From: Neptuniibacter victor
GTDB taxonomy: Bacteria > Pseudomonadota > Gammaproteobacteria > Pseudomonadales > Balneatricaceae
NCBI GenBank assembly: GCA_027943745.1
Contig: AP025763.1
Span: 3,038,001 to 3,102,000, forward strand
DNA: 64,000 nucleotides
Direction: 5' to 3'
The notes under the pieces were generated by a model. That model had not been told where the DNA came from. It made no database searches and saw only the letters and a program-made list of their open reading frames with translations. The position numbers were made by a program, and so were the translations under genes. Of the stretch, positions 51,189 through 59,978 are shown in pieces (position 1 is the first letter of the stretch; every line of letters begins with the position of its first letter).

Positions 51189-52613
51189 GTGGATTACTTA
51201 CCTCTATTTTTTAAATTAACCAACCAAGATGTTCTTCTCGTCGGTGGCGGCAATGTTGCTTTACGTAAAGCTCGCCTTCTTTGTCGAGCAGGCGCAAAGG
51301 TTACGGTTATCTCTCACCGTGTTTGCGATGAACTTCAGCAGCTACTCGATGCAAACCAAGGGGTCGCCATTATTGGTGAATATCATTCAGCACTACTTGA
51401 TAACAAAATGCTGGTCATTGCAGCGACCGATGACAATGAACTGAATGAACGCGTGCATTTTGATGCCGTTGAAAACAACACCCCCGTCAATGTCGTTGAT
51501 AGCCCTAAATTATGCACCTTTGTATTCCCTGCTATCGTTGACCGATCTCCTGTGGTCATTGGCATATCTTCAGGGGGCAGCGCCCCTGTATTAGCCCGTT
51601 TACTAAGAGCAAGATTAGAAACCTGGATACCGAAGTCATACGGAAAACTTGCAAGTATTGCCAATCACTTCAGGGATCAGGTGAAACAAAAATTCAGTAC
51701 CGTAAACCACCGTCGAGTTTTTTGGGAGAATGTTCTACAAGGGCAGATCGCTGAAAAAGTATTCGCAGGAAGAGAGTCAGAAGCAATACGACTTATTGAA
51801 ACAAAACTTACTAATGAAGATCCTGAGCATCAAGTGGGTGAAGTGTACCTCGTTGGAGGCGGCCCAGGTGATCCTGAACTACTGACGTTTAAAGCGCTAC
51901 GCTTAATGCAGCAAGCCGATATTGTTCTCTATGATGCACTTGTTTCTGAAGCAGTCCTTGACCTCTGTCGTCGCGATGCAGACCTCGTATTTGTAGGTAA
52001 AAAACGTGATAACCATGCCGTTCCCCAAGAAGGAATCAACGAACTACTCGTCAAACATGCCAAATTAGGTAAACGCGTTGTACGCTTAAAAGGCGGTGAT
52101 CCTTTTATTTTCGGACGTGGCGGAGAAGAGTTAGAAACCCTGAAAGCGCACAACATCCCTTTCCAAGTGGTACCCGGTATCACGGCGGCAAGCGCCTGTT
52201 CTACTTTTTCGGGAATACCGTTAACGCACAGAAACTATGCGCAATCGGTGAAGTTTGTCACCGGCCAGCTAAAGAACCGAACATCAGACCTAAATTTTGA
52301 TGAACTGGTACATCCCAACCAGACCGTTGTTTTTTATATGGGCCTTCATACCCTGCCTGTCCTGAGCCAAAAGCTTATTGAACATGGCAAGCCATCCGAT
52401 ACACCCGTTGCCATTGTCTCCCGCGGCACATCTGCCGATCAAAAAGTGCTCACTGGCACCTTAAAAAATATCACAGAATTACAGGAAAAAGCGCAACTCC
52501 CGGCACCCGCACTTATCATCGTAGGCGAAGTTGTCTCATTGCATGAAAACCTAAGCTGGTTCGGTGAAGAAGTATTGGCACAAAACTTATCTCCTGTTAA
52601 AGCAGAGCAATAA
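51189..52613 (+). CDS. cysG: Siroheme synthase (trifunctional)
   Basis: CysG converts uroporphyrinogen III to siroheme. The N-terminal half (about 1-200) has the NAD-binding LVGGGNVALRKARLL and the dehydrogenase/ferrochelatase segment VVDSPKLCTFVFPAIVDRS. The C-terminal half is the SAM-dependent methyltransferase with VGGGPGDPELLT, RLKGGDPFIFGRGGEE and VVPGITAASA. The frame opens with GTG, with GGAG about 9 bases before. The product feeds CysI nearby. Length of 474 residues is typical. Confidence 0.95.
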   Translation: MDYLPLFFKLTNQDVLLVGGGNVALRKARLLCRAGAKVTVISHRVCDELQQLLDANQGVAIIGEYHSALLDNKMLVIAATDDNELNERVHFDAVENNTPVNVVDSPKLCTFVFPAIVDRSPVVIGISSGGSAPVLARLLRARLETWIPKSYGKLASIANHFRDQVKQKFSTVNHRRVFWENVLQGQIAEKVFAGRESEAIRLIETKLTNEDPEHQVGEVYLVGGGPGDPELLTFKALRLMQQADIVLYDALVSEAVLDLCRRDADLVFVGKKRDNHAVPQEGINELLVKHAKLGKRVVRLKGGDPFIFGRGGEELETLKAHNIPFQVVPGITAASACSTFSGIPLTHRNYAQSVKFVTGQLKNRTSDLNFDELVHPNQTVVFYMGLHTLPVLSQKLIEHGKPSDTPVAIVSRGTSADQKVLTGTLKNITELQEKAQLPAPALIIVGEVVSLHENLSWFGEEVLAQNLSPVKAEQ

Positions 52614-52619
52614 ACAGAT

Positions 52620-52661
52620 CAGGCTAGTGAAACCAGCTTAACAAAGTGATTCGCTAGCCTG
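52620..52661. repeat. Inverted repeat 3' of cysG
   Basis: CAGGCTAGTGAA pairs with TTCGCTAGCCTG over 12 bp (one G-T pair) around an 18-base loop, starting 6 bases after the stop. No T run follows; it is probably an mRNA 3'-end hairpin. Confidence 0.55.
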
Positions 52662-52764
52662 AAAACACCCTATTCATTACCTTACTTACCCTCCCAAAAC
52701 TCTCTTTAGATAAAAAAACACATTAAAATAGCTATTGAACACTGAATAAAACCACCCCCATATT

Positions 52765-52796
52765 CTGTGGATAACTCAGTTAATATCTTTTGGGCA
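52765..52796 (+). repeat. Dispersed intergenic repeat, copy 2
   Basis: Begins CTGTGGATAACTCAGT and ends CTTTTGGGCAA. It matches the copy at 63158-63195 at about 25 of 30 positions without gaps, then diverges. The TGTGGATAA core equals a DnaA box. Confidence 0.7.
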
Positions 52797-53094
52797 ACTC
52801 CCCCAATCCCCTATCATTACTGAGCTTCGAAGAATAAACAAAAAACAACCAGCCAAAACACATAAACCTTTAATATCAATAAGTTAAGAATATCAATATA
52901 TATACTTAATATTTTCACTAATATCATATTGACATCAATACAAGATAATCATTTTTATGTGGGTATGTTTTTCACTCAGCTCTTAACTCAGTCCGTAACA
53001 CCTAGCACTGCAACAGAAACAGTACCGGGGTAGACCAATGTGCAACTTCTCTTATATGCAATTCGTGTAATAGTGAAACAAATACTTATACACA

Positions 53095-54876
53095 GTGCGT
53101 TTATTTTTAGTTGTGAAACGTCTCTTAAGCATACTCATCACCTTATCTGTCCTTGGTGTAGGGCTCATTCTAAGCTTTACATTATTTGTTGTAGGACAGC
53201 ATGAATTTGACCAACAAGTCAGTCAGCAAGTAACGAATGTGCATAAACAAGTTCGTGATCGGTTTCGCGTATTTGATGAACTGATTGCAAATGACGAACG
53301 TGAACTACATAAGCGCGCAAGACGAGCACTATTACGGCTCTCAGAAGTCCTCGACCATGAGAACTTTAATCCTGCAGACTGGGATCCTCAACGACTGCAA
53401 GCACTATCAGAAGAGCATCAAGTAGACGCAATCTATGTAGTAGATCGAACGACTAAAGTGGTCGCGACGAATTTCATTCCAGATTTAGGTTTTGAGCTGG
53501 GTAGTATTTCCGATTCATTTAATACTTACATTAATCAACTATACGGCACTGGACGAATTGAAGTAGACCGAATCAATGTATCGTCACAAACAGGAATCCT
53601 TCAAGTCTACGCCTACTACGCCCCGCTCAACTCCGATTATATTATTGAAGTGTCTTATGACGTCAAAAAATACCTCACCAGAAGCCACTCATCTCGGTAT
53701 GTAGATTTCATGTTTGGTGATTTTTTTACTGAACTCACAAAAACCAACCCCATGCTCGAGAAAGTCGATATCTATCTAGTGAATAATTACGCTGCATTTC
53801 CCTTTTTAGAAGACACACCTGCCATAGAGACCGAAGGATTACCTGATATTCCCAGCAAAGGTGTGATCACGGTTAAAGCTAAAAACAACATCCTTCATCA
53901 CTATAGCCGGGCAAATCTCAACCGTTCCAACCTACACAGCGCCGAATATTTAGCCATCAGATCTACATTTAATTTATCGCCAATCTATCACTTAATGCAT
54001 AAATTTCTGGGTATAAGCCTTGTCGTCATCCTCATTGTTTTAGGGATCGCTTTCTTTCTGATCTCCTTCCTTTTTGATAAGTGGATTATCAAACGTATCT
54101 TTCGAATAATTGCTGCGCTAGAGAGAAGTGCAGATGGTGATTACAGTGACCACATAGTCTCCGGACGTAGAGATGAACTGGGCTTAATCGCCGATCACAT
54201 CAACAGTATGAACCGTCGCATTTCACAGCGTGATACTGAACTGAAAGAGGTTCGATTACACTTAGAGCATAGAGTTGAAGAACGGACTGCTGATCTCCAA
54301 CAACAGATAGAAGCGCGTAAACAAGCAGAGAAGAAATTGATCACGCTTGCATCGACTGATCCGCTCACCCAAGTACTGAATCGGCGAGCCTTTAATCAAC
54401 AAGCGACAAAAGAGATTGAGCGAGCGCATCGCTACAACCACCCTCTGTCATTAATTTTGCTAGATATCGACCATTTCAAAAAAGTGAATGACTCATTCGG
54501 ACACAAATATGGTGACCAAGTGCTAGTTGATATCGCTCAGCTGATTCACCCATGCTTACGAACGCCAGATAGCTTATGCAGACACGGAGGTGAGGAGTTT
54601 ATTGTTCTTTTACCAGAGACTGATCTAGAGCAAGCAACACAGTTAGCCGAGCGTTTAAGGGAAGCGATAGAAAGATATCATTTAGATGCCGAAGCGAAAA
54701 ATTTTACCATTACCGCAAGCTTTGGCGTTAGCTCATGGGAAAGGCAAGAGAGTGATATACAACCTTCTATTCACCGAGCAGATGAAGGGATGTATAAAGC
54801 TAAACAATTAGGTCGGAATCGAGTGATCGTGTTTAATCATTCAATTAAAACGGCCGGTGCTGCGGAAGAGATATAA
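53095..54876 (+). CDS. Membrane HAMP-GGDEF diguanylate cyclase
   Basis: A 593-residue membrane cyclase. One helix near residues 8-32, a periplasmic sensor of about 270 residues, a second helix near 303-327, a HAMP domain (about 330-385), a coiled-coil (LRLHLEHRVEERTADLQQQI-like) and a GGDEF domain. The motif GGEEF is intact, with RTPD five residues upstream as inhibitory site. The frame opens with GTG, bounded by an in-frame TGA upstream; a second GTG six codons later would give VKRLL at the start. Neither has a clear ribosome site. No sensor family is recognised for the periplasmic part. Confidence 0.9.
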   Translation: MRLFLVVKRLLSILITLSVLGVGLILSFTLFVVGQHEFDQQVSQQVTNVHKQVRDRFRVFDELIANDERELHKRARRALLRLSEVLDHENFNPADWDPQRLQALSEEHQVDAIYVVDRTTKVVATNFIPDLGFELGSISDSFNTYINQLYGTGRIEVDRINVSSQTGILQVYAYYAPLNSDYIIEVSYDVKKYLTRSHSSRYVDFMFGDFFTELTKTNPMLEKVDIYLVNNYAAFPFLEDTPAIETEGLPDIPSKGVITVKAKNNILHHYSRANLNRSNLHSAEYLAIRSTFNLSPIYHLMHKFLGISLVVILIVLGIAFFLISFLFDKWIIKRIFRIIAALERSADGDYSDHIVSGRRDELGLIADHINSMNRRISQRDTELKEVRLHLEHRVEERTADLQQQIEARKQAEKKLITLASTDPLTQVLNRRAFNQQATKEIERAHRYNHPLSLILLDIDHFKKVNDSFGHKYGDQVLVDIAQLIHPCLRTPDSLCRHGGEEFIVLLPETDLEQATQLAERLREAIERYHLDAEAKNFTITASFGVSSWERQESDIQPSIHRADEGMYKAKQLGRNRVIVFNHSIKTAGAAEEI

Positions 54877-54882
54877 GCAAAC

Positions 54883-55062
54883 CTACTTTTGAGAATCCAT
54901 CTGCTTTTGCTTCACACGATCAAGCAGCTCTACAGTAATACGCTCTAAGCCCTGCTGGCGAGCGGCCTTTTCAACTTTATGACGGATTAATTTACGGACA
55001 AAAAAAGGCGCCGCGTCCACACGCTCTTTTGCTGCGTTATCCCATTCCAACTTACCCGCCAT
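54883..55062 (-). CDS. PCP-reductase-like small protein
   Basis: A 59-residue protein matching the short domain found at the end of light-independent protochlorophyllide reductase subunit B (PCP_red): AKERVDAAPFFVRKLIRHKVEKAA, then ERITVELLDRV. Stand-alone versions occur in many non-photosynthetic bacteria and have no known role. I start at ATG 55062 because GGTGGAG is well placed before it; an ATG 16 codons upstream would add residues not seen in the family. Confidence 0.82.
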   Translation of the reverse strand: MAGKLEWDNAAKERVDAAPFFVRKLIRHKVEKAARQQGLERITVELLDRVKQKQMDSQK

Positions 55063-55192
55063 CAAACTACTCCACCTTTTGATAAAATGACTGTCTTTTA
55101 AGGCGTGCATTATACGCTGCTAGACAGATAAACCAAGTAACTCAGATACGACAGAGTATTATCGCTTTCGTCAAAAAAGTTATCCATAAAAT

Positions 55193-55221
55193 CTGTGCAT
55201 AACTTAGTGGAATGTTTGGGG
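55193..55221 (+). repeat. Dispersed intergenic repeat, copy 3 (divergent)
   Basis: Begins CTGTGCATAACTTAGTGG and continues into GTTTGGGGAGATGTCGC. Relative to the other copies the core has one change (GCATAA for GGATAA) and two single-base indels. CCATAA upstream is also shared with the copy near 63158. Confidence 0.55.
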
Positions 55222-55284
55222 AGATGTCGCCTGACCCCATAATCTATAAGCCATACAAGAATCTGTTCACAATCTCATCAAGCA

Positions 55285-55872
55285 TCATATTTTACTGGTA
55301 GAAAAAATCTCAGTGATAAGCTTTTCAACAGCTGACTCATCATCGCTACTACGTAAATAGGTACGTAAGCCCATTAACTGCACAATGACTTTTTGAGCTA
55401 AATCAGAGCAATTAATCTCAGCCTTTAACTCACCTGCGGCCTGCCCTTCTCTTAACAGTTCTGATATATGGTGCTCGGTCTTTTTAAGCAACGCTTTGCT
55501 TTCCGCAACAAGCTCCGCCTGCTCATCGGTTAATTCTGCAATCGTTTTGACCAACATACACATATCGCTTGGGACTTTATCTCTCTGTCCTAAAACGATC
55601 GCCCTAATAAAAGCTTCGATCCCTTCTAGTATTGATGGTGCGTTTGAAAGGCTTTGCTGCAAAAGCTCATTAGATTTTTTCGAATAGCAGTGAAGTGCTT
55701 CTCTAAACAGCTGCTCCTTACTCCCAAACGCAGCATAAAAACTACCGGGCCTTAGATTCACCGCTTGTTGAAGATCACGTGTAGATGTCCCATGAAAGCC
55801 TTTCTCCCAAAAAAGGAGCATTGCAGAATCTACTACCGTATCTCGATCGTACTTTGCTGTATTAGCCATCAT
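55285..55872 (-). CDS. TetR-family transcriptional regulator
   Basis: A 195-residue TetR regulator. The N-terminal helix-turn-helix is at about residues 8-55 (FWEKGFHGTSTRDLQQAVNLRPGSFYAAFGSKEQL), and an all-helical ligand domain follows. I chose ATG 55872 because AAAGGTG precedes it; an ATG 14 codons upstream would overlap operator sequence. It is divergent from the carboxymuconolactone-decarboxylase-like gene, and the 105-base spacer holds two matching palindromes. I infer that it represses both. The ligand is unknown. Confidence 0.9.
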   Translation of the reverse strand: MMANTAKYDRDTVVDSAMLLFWEKGFHGTSTRDLQQAVNLRPGSFYAAFGSKEQLFREALHCYSKKSNELLQQSLSNAPSILEGIEAFIRAIVLGQRDKVPSDMCMLVKTIAELTDEQAELVAESKALLKKTEHHISELLREGQAAGELKAEINCSDLAQKVIVQLMGLRTYLRSSDDESAVEKLITEIFSTSKI

Positions 55873-55906
55873 CAACACCTTTTTTGAACATATGATCAAT
55901 TTTAGC

Positions 55907-55922
55907 TTGATCAATCGATCAA
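55907..55922. promoter_or_regulatory. TetR operator, site 1
   Basis: TTGATCAATCGATCAA: inverted half-sites TTGATC and GATCAA with a 4-base centre, 35 bases upstream of the TetR gene start. Confidence 0.7.
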
Positions 55923-55943
55923 ATACAAATACGATTTAAATTA

Positions 55944-55959
55944 TTGACCAATTGATCAA
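55944..55959. promoter_or_regulatory. TetR operator, site 2
   Basis: TTGACCAATTGATCAA: the same palindrome with one change in the left half-site, 19 bases upstream of the CMD-family gene and 37 bases from site 1 centre to centre. It overlaps the position where that gene's promoter should lie. Confidence 0.7.
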
Positions 55960-55977
55960 AAAATACAGGTAATTATT

Positions 55978-56517
55978 ATGAATGATCTTAATGTACACAA
56001 TTTAGAAACCGCACCGAAAGAGAGCATCCCTTTTTTAGAAAATTCCATCAAAGGTTTTGGACTGATACCGGGACTACATGGCGTCATGTCTGAATCACCA
56101 CAACTATTAGAAACTTACCAAATTCTGCACAAGAAATTTCAAGAGACATCTTTTGATAAGCAAGAATTAACCGTGGTATGGCAAACCATTAATGTAGAGC
56201 ACGAATGCCACTACTGTGTGCCTGCACATGCTGCTATCGCAAAAATGATGGATGTCGATGCGTCACTCACTTCAGCTCTACGCAACCGTGAAGCGATGCC
56301 TACAGCAAAATTACAGGCACTCCACGATATGACGCTTTCAATTGTTCGCAACCGAGGTGTAGTAAAAGAGCAAGAGGTCTCAGCATTTTACGCCGCAGGC
56401 TATGGACCAAAACAACTACTTGAAATTGTTCTCGGCCTCTCACAAAAAGTGATGAGTAACTACGTAAATCATCTGGCCGATACCCCACTTGATGCTCGCT
56501 TTAAGCCATTTCTATAG
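55978..56517 (+). CDS. Carboxymuconolactone decarboxylase / AhpD-like protein
   Basis: A 179-residue protein of the CMD superfamily. The AhpD-like redox motif ECHYCVPAHA, with Glu, CxxC and His, lies at about residues 78-88 and supports peroxide or electrophile detoxification rather than true decarboxylation. Its divergent TetR gene and the shared operators suggest induction by a reactive compound. It is not next to an ahpC gene. ATG 55978 is preceded by ACAGGT. Confidence 0.87.
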   Translation: MNDLNVHNLETAPKESIPFLENSIKGFGLIPGLHGVMSESPQLLETYQILHKKFQETSFDKQELTVVWQTINVEHECHYCVPAHAAIAKMMDVDASLTSALRNREAMPTAKLQALHDMTLSIVRNRGVVKEQEVSAFYAAGYGPKQLLEIVLGLSQKVMSNYVNHLADTPLDARFKPFL

Positions 56518-56592
56518 CAGCCGCATGATAACGTGGTCTATTTAGACTAGAGAAACGTATAAACGGTACAGAATAAACCAATGAGGTTTGCT

Positions 56593-57033
56593 ATGTACCG
56601 TCTCATCTATAAAAGTGAATCTGCGAATACCCTTGACTGGGAACAGGTCAGAAACATTCTTTTACACAGTGAAAAGAATAACGAAGACCTCGGGATTACA
56701 GGCACGTTACTCGCTTCAGAACACCATTTTTTGCAAGTAATCGAAGGTAAATTTGAACAGGTCAATAAACTTTTCATGACGATTGTTCAAGATAAAAGGC
56801 ACCACAATATACAACTTATCTCCTTTGATCTGATCGACAGTCGACTTTTTGCAGGCTGGGGTATGAAAGGGCTAGGCCTGTTCGATGTCAATGCCGATCA
56901 AGCTGCGCAGCTAAAACAAAAGTACGGTGAACAAAGTGGCGAAGTAAAATTCCCACTGGAGAGTTGGCAAATACTGTCACTGATTAATGACTTAGATATG
57001 ATGCAGGCACTTCCTGATTGGAAAAACCAATAA
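56593..57033 (+). CDS. BLUF-domain blue-light photoreceptor
   Basis: A 146-residue single-domain BLUF protein that binds FAD and senses blue light. MYRLIYKS carries the flavin-contact Tyr, NNEDLGITGTLL the Asn, and HHFLQVIEG the Gln that together form the photocycle hydrogen-bond network; GWGM supplies the Trp/Met. I start at ATG 56593, with GAGG six bases upstream; ATG 56581 lacks a ribosome site. Short BLUF proteins act through protein partners, so no output domain is expected. It follows the CMD-family gene by 75 bases and may share its transcript. Confidence 0.9.
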   Translation: MYRLIYKSESANTLDWEQVRNILLHSEKNNEDLGITGTLLASEHHFLQVIEGKFEQVNKLFMTIVQDKRHHNIQLISFDLIDSRLFAGWGMKGLGLFDVNADQAAQLKQKYGEQSGEVKFPLESWQILSLINDLDMMQALPDWKNQ

Positions 57034-57067
57034 CTCAAAGTGCCTTAACGTTATTTTAGATTGCCTA

Positions 57068-58363
57068 CTATTTTTTAAATGGTGAAGGCCTCACGGCTTT
57101 AACCGAGATGCTACTCTCATACTTCTCTTGAGGTGGATAGCGATCTTTATTTTTCCGACTCGGTTTCGAACGTTTCTTTTTAGGTGGACGAAGTGACTCA
57201 GGTGACTCTGTCAACCGTCCATTTTCAATGTAAGGAACCGGACGTAGCTTTATCTTCTGTTTAATTAGCTTTTCTATACGATTTAAGAACTCACGCTCCG
57301 CGGGTGAGACAAGTGATATCGCTTCTCCCGTTTCACCGGCTCGGCCTGTTCGCCCTATTCTATGAACATAAGCTTCGGGTACATTCGGTAAATCAAAGTT
57401 CACTACGTGAGGCAGTGATTCAATATCTAAACCACGCGCAGCAACATCCGTAGCCACTAGAATTTGTAATTCCCCCGACGTAAATTCGCTTAACATGCGA
57501 ATCCTTTCTCGCTGAGTTTTATCGCCATGTATTGAGGCCGCATCAATACCCTCTTTCTTGAGATAATCGGTCACCTCATCGACCCTTTTTTTGGTACGAA
57601 CAAACACAAGCGTTTGTCCCCATCGCCCCTCCTTTATCAGATAGCTTAAGACATCAGCCTTATCACTATTATCAACGGCATAGGCGTATTGCTTGACCTG
57701 ATTTGAGGTTGAATTGCGTGGACTTACTTTAATTTTCTTAGGGTTGTTGAGATAAAACTCAGCCAATACCTCAATACTCTCATCCGCGGTAGCAGAAAAA
57801 AGCAGTGTTTGGCGGGGTTCCGCTGCAAATTCCATGATTTTTTTAATCGGTTCAATAAACCCCAGATCAAGCATCCTGTCAGCCTCATCTAACACAAGGA
57901 ACTCTAAATGCTTTAACGTGATCACTTTCTGTTGCAGAAGATCCAATAGGCGACCAGGCGTAGCCACTATAATATCGGCCCCACGCTTCAATTTCCGAAT
58001 CTGGTTATCAACCCGAACACCCCCATATATCGACATCACTCGCATATTGAGAGAACGGCCATACTCCAATGTATTATCTGCTACTTGGATAGCGAGCTCT
58101 CGCGTCGGTGCAAGCACTAATGCTCTTATCTGTCGATATTCTGTAGAAGCTGTCGATTGAGAAAGCTTTTCAATTATGGGCAGTGCAAAGCTTGCGGTTT
58201 TACCGGTGCCCGTTTGCGCTTCAGCTAAGAGATCTTCTCCCTTCAATACAAGCGGAATCGCCTTCGCTTGAATAGGCGTTGGTTTTTTATAACCTAAGGT
58301 TTGAAGTGTTTTTTGAAGCTCTGTGCATAATGCCAAGTCAGAGAAAGAGGATAGATCACTCAT
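57068..58363 (-). CDS. rhlE: DEAD-box ATP-dependent RNA helicase (RhlE-like)
   Basis: A 431-residue RNA helicase with all core motifs: F and Q motif near residues 7-32, AQTGTGKT (49-56), PTREL, TPGR, LDEAD (158-162), SAT, VATDVAARGLD and HRIGRTGRAGETG. The C-terminal tail (about 375-431) is very basic (PPKKKRSKPSRKNKDR), as in RhlE-like proteins, and would bind RNA. It probably works in ribosome assembly or mRNA turnover, especially in the cold. Assignment to RhlE rather than another DEAD paralogue is by general resemblance. Confidence 0.9.
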   Translation of the reverse strand: MSDLSSFSDLALCTELQKTLQTLGYKKPTPIQAKAIPLVLKGEDLLAEAQTGTGKTASFALPIIEKLSQSTASTEYRQIRALVLAPTRELAIQVADNTLEYGRSLNMRVMSIYGGVRVDNQIRKLKRGADIIVATPGRLLDLLQQKVITLKHLEFLVLDEADRMLDLGFIEPIKKIMEFAAEPRQTLLFSATADESIEVLAEFYLNNPKKIKVSPRNSTSNQVKQYAYAVDNSDKADVLSYLIKEGRWGQTLVFVRTKKRVDEVTDYLKKEGIDAASIHGDKTQRERIRMLSEFTSGELQILVATDVAARGLDIESLPHVVNFDLPNVPEAYVHRIGRTGRAGETGEAISLVSPAEREFLNRIEKLIKQKIKLRPVPYIENGRLTESPESLRPPKKKRSKPSRKNKDRYPPQEKYESSISVKAVRPSPFKK

Positions 58364-58398
58364 CCAGATATTAAACCGCCATAAAAGAAAATATGCTG

Positions 58399-59862
58399 CT
58401 ATTTTACCTGATCTAATTGATCTAGGCAGTGTTTAAAGTGAGAAGCAATAAGATCGATTCCACGATCAATTTCTCGATCGTTTTCAAAGCAAAATCCGAT
58501 AACTAAACCTGTTATTTTTTCATCTTCCTGGCAATAACCCGATAATGCACGTACACCGAGGCCGCTTTGATTCAATAGATGCACTAATTTGGCATCATCT
58601 ATGGTGTCAGGTAAACCGAGAACAATATGCATCCCCCCCTCAGCATCCAAGATAGGCAAGTGCCCCAGCCAGCGATTTTTCGTGATAGCTTCTAGACAAT
58701 AAGTGCTCTTTTCCATATAAAGCTGCTTCATTTTTTTCAGATGGCGAGCAAAAAAGCCTTGCTGCATAAATTCAGCCATCGCTACTTGAGGCACTTGCGA
58801 AAGGCCACCATCCATATAACGACGCGCCTGTGCGAAAACGCTAACCAATGCCTTCGGCAACACTAAATAACCCAAACGTAACGAGGGAAACATAGAACGA
58901 CTAAAGGTCCCGGTATAAATAACCCGCTGCCTTTCACTAATCGAATAGATTGCTGATACGGGCCTACCTACCGCATATTCAGAGTCATAATCATCTTCAA
59001 GTATCCAGCCACCAGACTCTTCTGCCCAATGAATCAGACTCAAACGCGTTTCAAGCGGAAGTGTATGCCCCAAAGGAAAGTTTCTGGATGGCGTAACGCT
59101 AATAAGTGAAATACCTGCATGAAGATCTGCTTGCGAAAAGTGATCTAGCGAGATCGTGTTTACCTGACAACCCGCTGCAGAAAATGCCCCCGTAGTTCCT
59201 TGAAAGCCAGGTGTTTCAACAAGCACTCGGTCACCGCTATTCGTTAACAGGTGAGCTACCATGTAGGCGGCCTGCTGAGAACCAGATGTTACGATAATTT
59301 GCTCTGCGGACACTTCAATGCCTCTATTTTTTAGCAAATAATCAGCGATCTGTTCCCTAAACATCAACACCCCCTCAGGTGGCGATGAAAGCAAACCTAC
59401 TCTCCCCGCAGCATAGCCTAAACAGCGTTTCCATTGCGCTATAGGAAAATGATCTAACGAAGGGATTGCTGGTTGGAGTGAACGCTTTACATCAGAGTTC
59501 AAGGGGCGCAAGTCTAAAAGGCTATTGGCATAATCAGATACAATAAAGGGATCAGAGGCCACCTCTGCAATCGCTTTGGGCTTTAGCCATGCTTGAGGTA
59601 ACTCAGCAACAAAACTGCCTGCCCCGGTTTTACTTTCTACATACCCCTCTGCCACCAGCATTTCGTAACTAGCTTTTACCGTATTTCGTGCAATCCCCAA
59701 TAGATCAGCTAATTCACGTGTGGCAGGTAACTTAGCGCCTGCTGGCAACCTCCCCTGTAATATGGCTTGTTGTAATTGCCGAAATAGCAGTCGATAACGA
59801 ACCTCCCCATCGGCAACAGGATTCTCTTCAACAATCTCTTTTATTAACAAACGCAAGGTCAC
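58399..59862 (-). CDS. MocR-family regulator with Arg in place of PLP lysine
   Basis: A 487-residue MocR regulator: GntR winged helix at about residues 15-85 (KLPATRELADLLGIARNTVKASYE), linker, and an aminotransferase-like domain. The position that should hold the PLP-binding Lys (usual form TFSK) reads GTFSRSMFPSLRLGY; the codon is CGT, Arg. An internal aldimine with PLP is therefore not possible at that residue. The rest of the domain is well kept, including DYDSEYAVGRPV. The frame opens with GTG. It is divergent from a flavin-oxidase-like gene, its likely target. Confidence 0.88.
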   Translation of the reverse strand: MTLRLLIKEIVEENPVADGEVRYRLLFRQLQQAILQGRLPAGAKLPATRELADLLGIARNTVKASYEMLVAEGYVESKTGAGSFVAELPQAWLKPKAIAEVASDPFIVSDYANSLLDLRPLNSDVKRSLQPAIPSLDHFPIAQWKRCLGYAAGRVGLLSSPPEGVLMFREQIADYLLKNRGIEVSAEQIIVTSGSQQAAYMVAHLLTNSGDRVLVETPGFQGTTGAFSAAGCQVNTISLDHFSQADLHAGISLISVTPSRNFPLGHTLPLETRLSLIHWAEESGGWILEDDYDSEYAVGRPVSAIYSISERQRVIYTGTFSRSMFPSLRLGYLVLPKALVSVFAQARRYMDGGLSQVPQVAMAEFMQQGFFARHLKKMKQLYMEKSTYCLEAITKNRWLGHLPILDAEGGMHIVLGLPDTIDDAKLVHLLNQSGLGVRALSGYCQEDEKITGLVIGFCFENDREIDRGIDLIASHFKHCLDQLDQVK

Positions 59863-59978
59863 AGAAATGGGCCCTTCATAAATACATTTATTGGATCTTT
59901 TATAGACCCTATTAAGCCCTTAATCTAACCCATATACAACAAACTCAATGCAATAGATTCAATAGCAGGAGCCTGATA

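Larger units (their letters stand above)
52614..53094. other. Intergenic region with inverted repeat and dispersed repeat
   Basis: About 480 AT-rich bases without a gene. It holds a long inverted repeat just after cysG (52620-52661), one copy of the dispersed repeat (52765-52796), several AATATCAATA-like tracts (about 52870-52930) and a TTGACA hexamer (52929-52934) that may belong to the promoter of the next gene. Confidence 0.6.
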
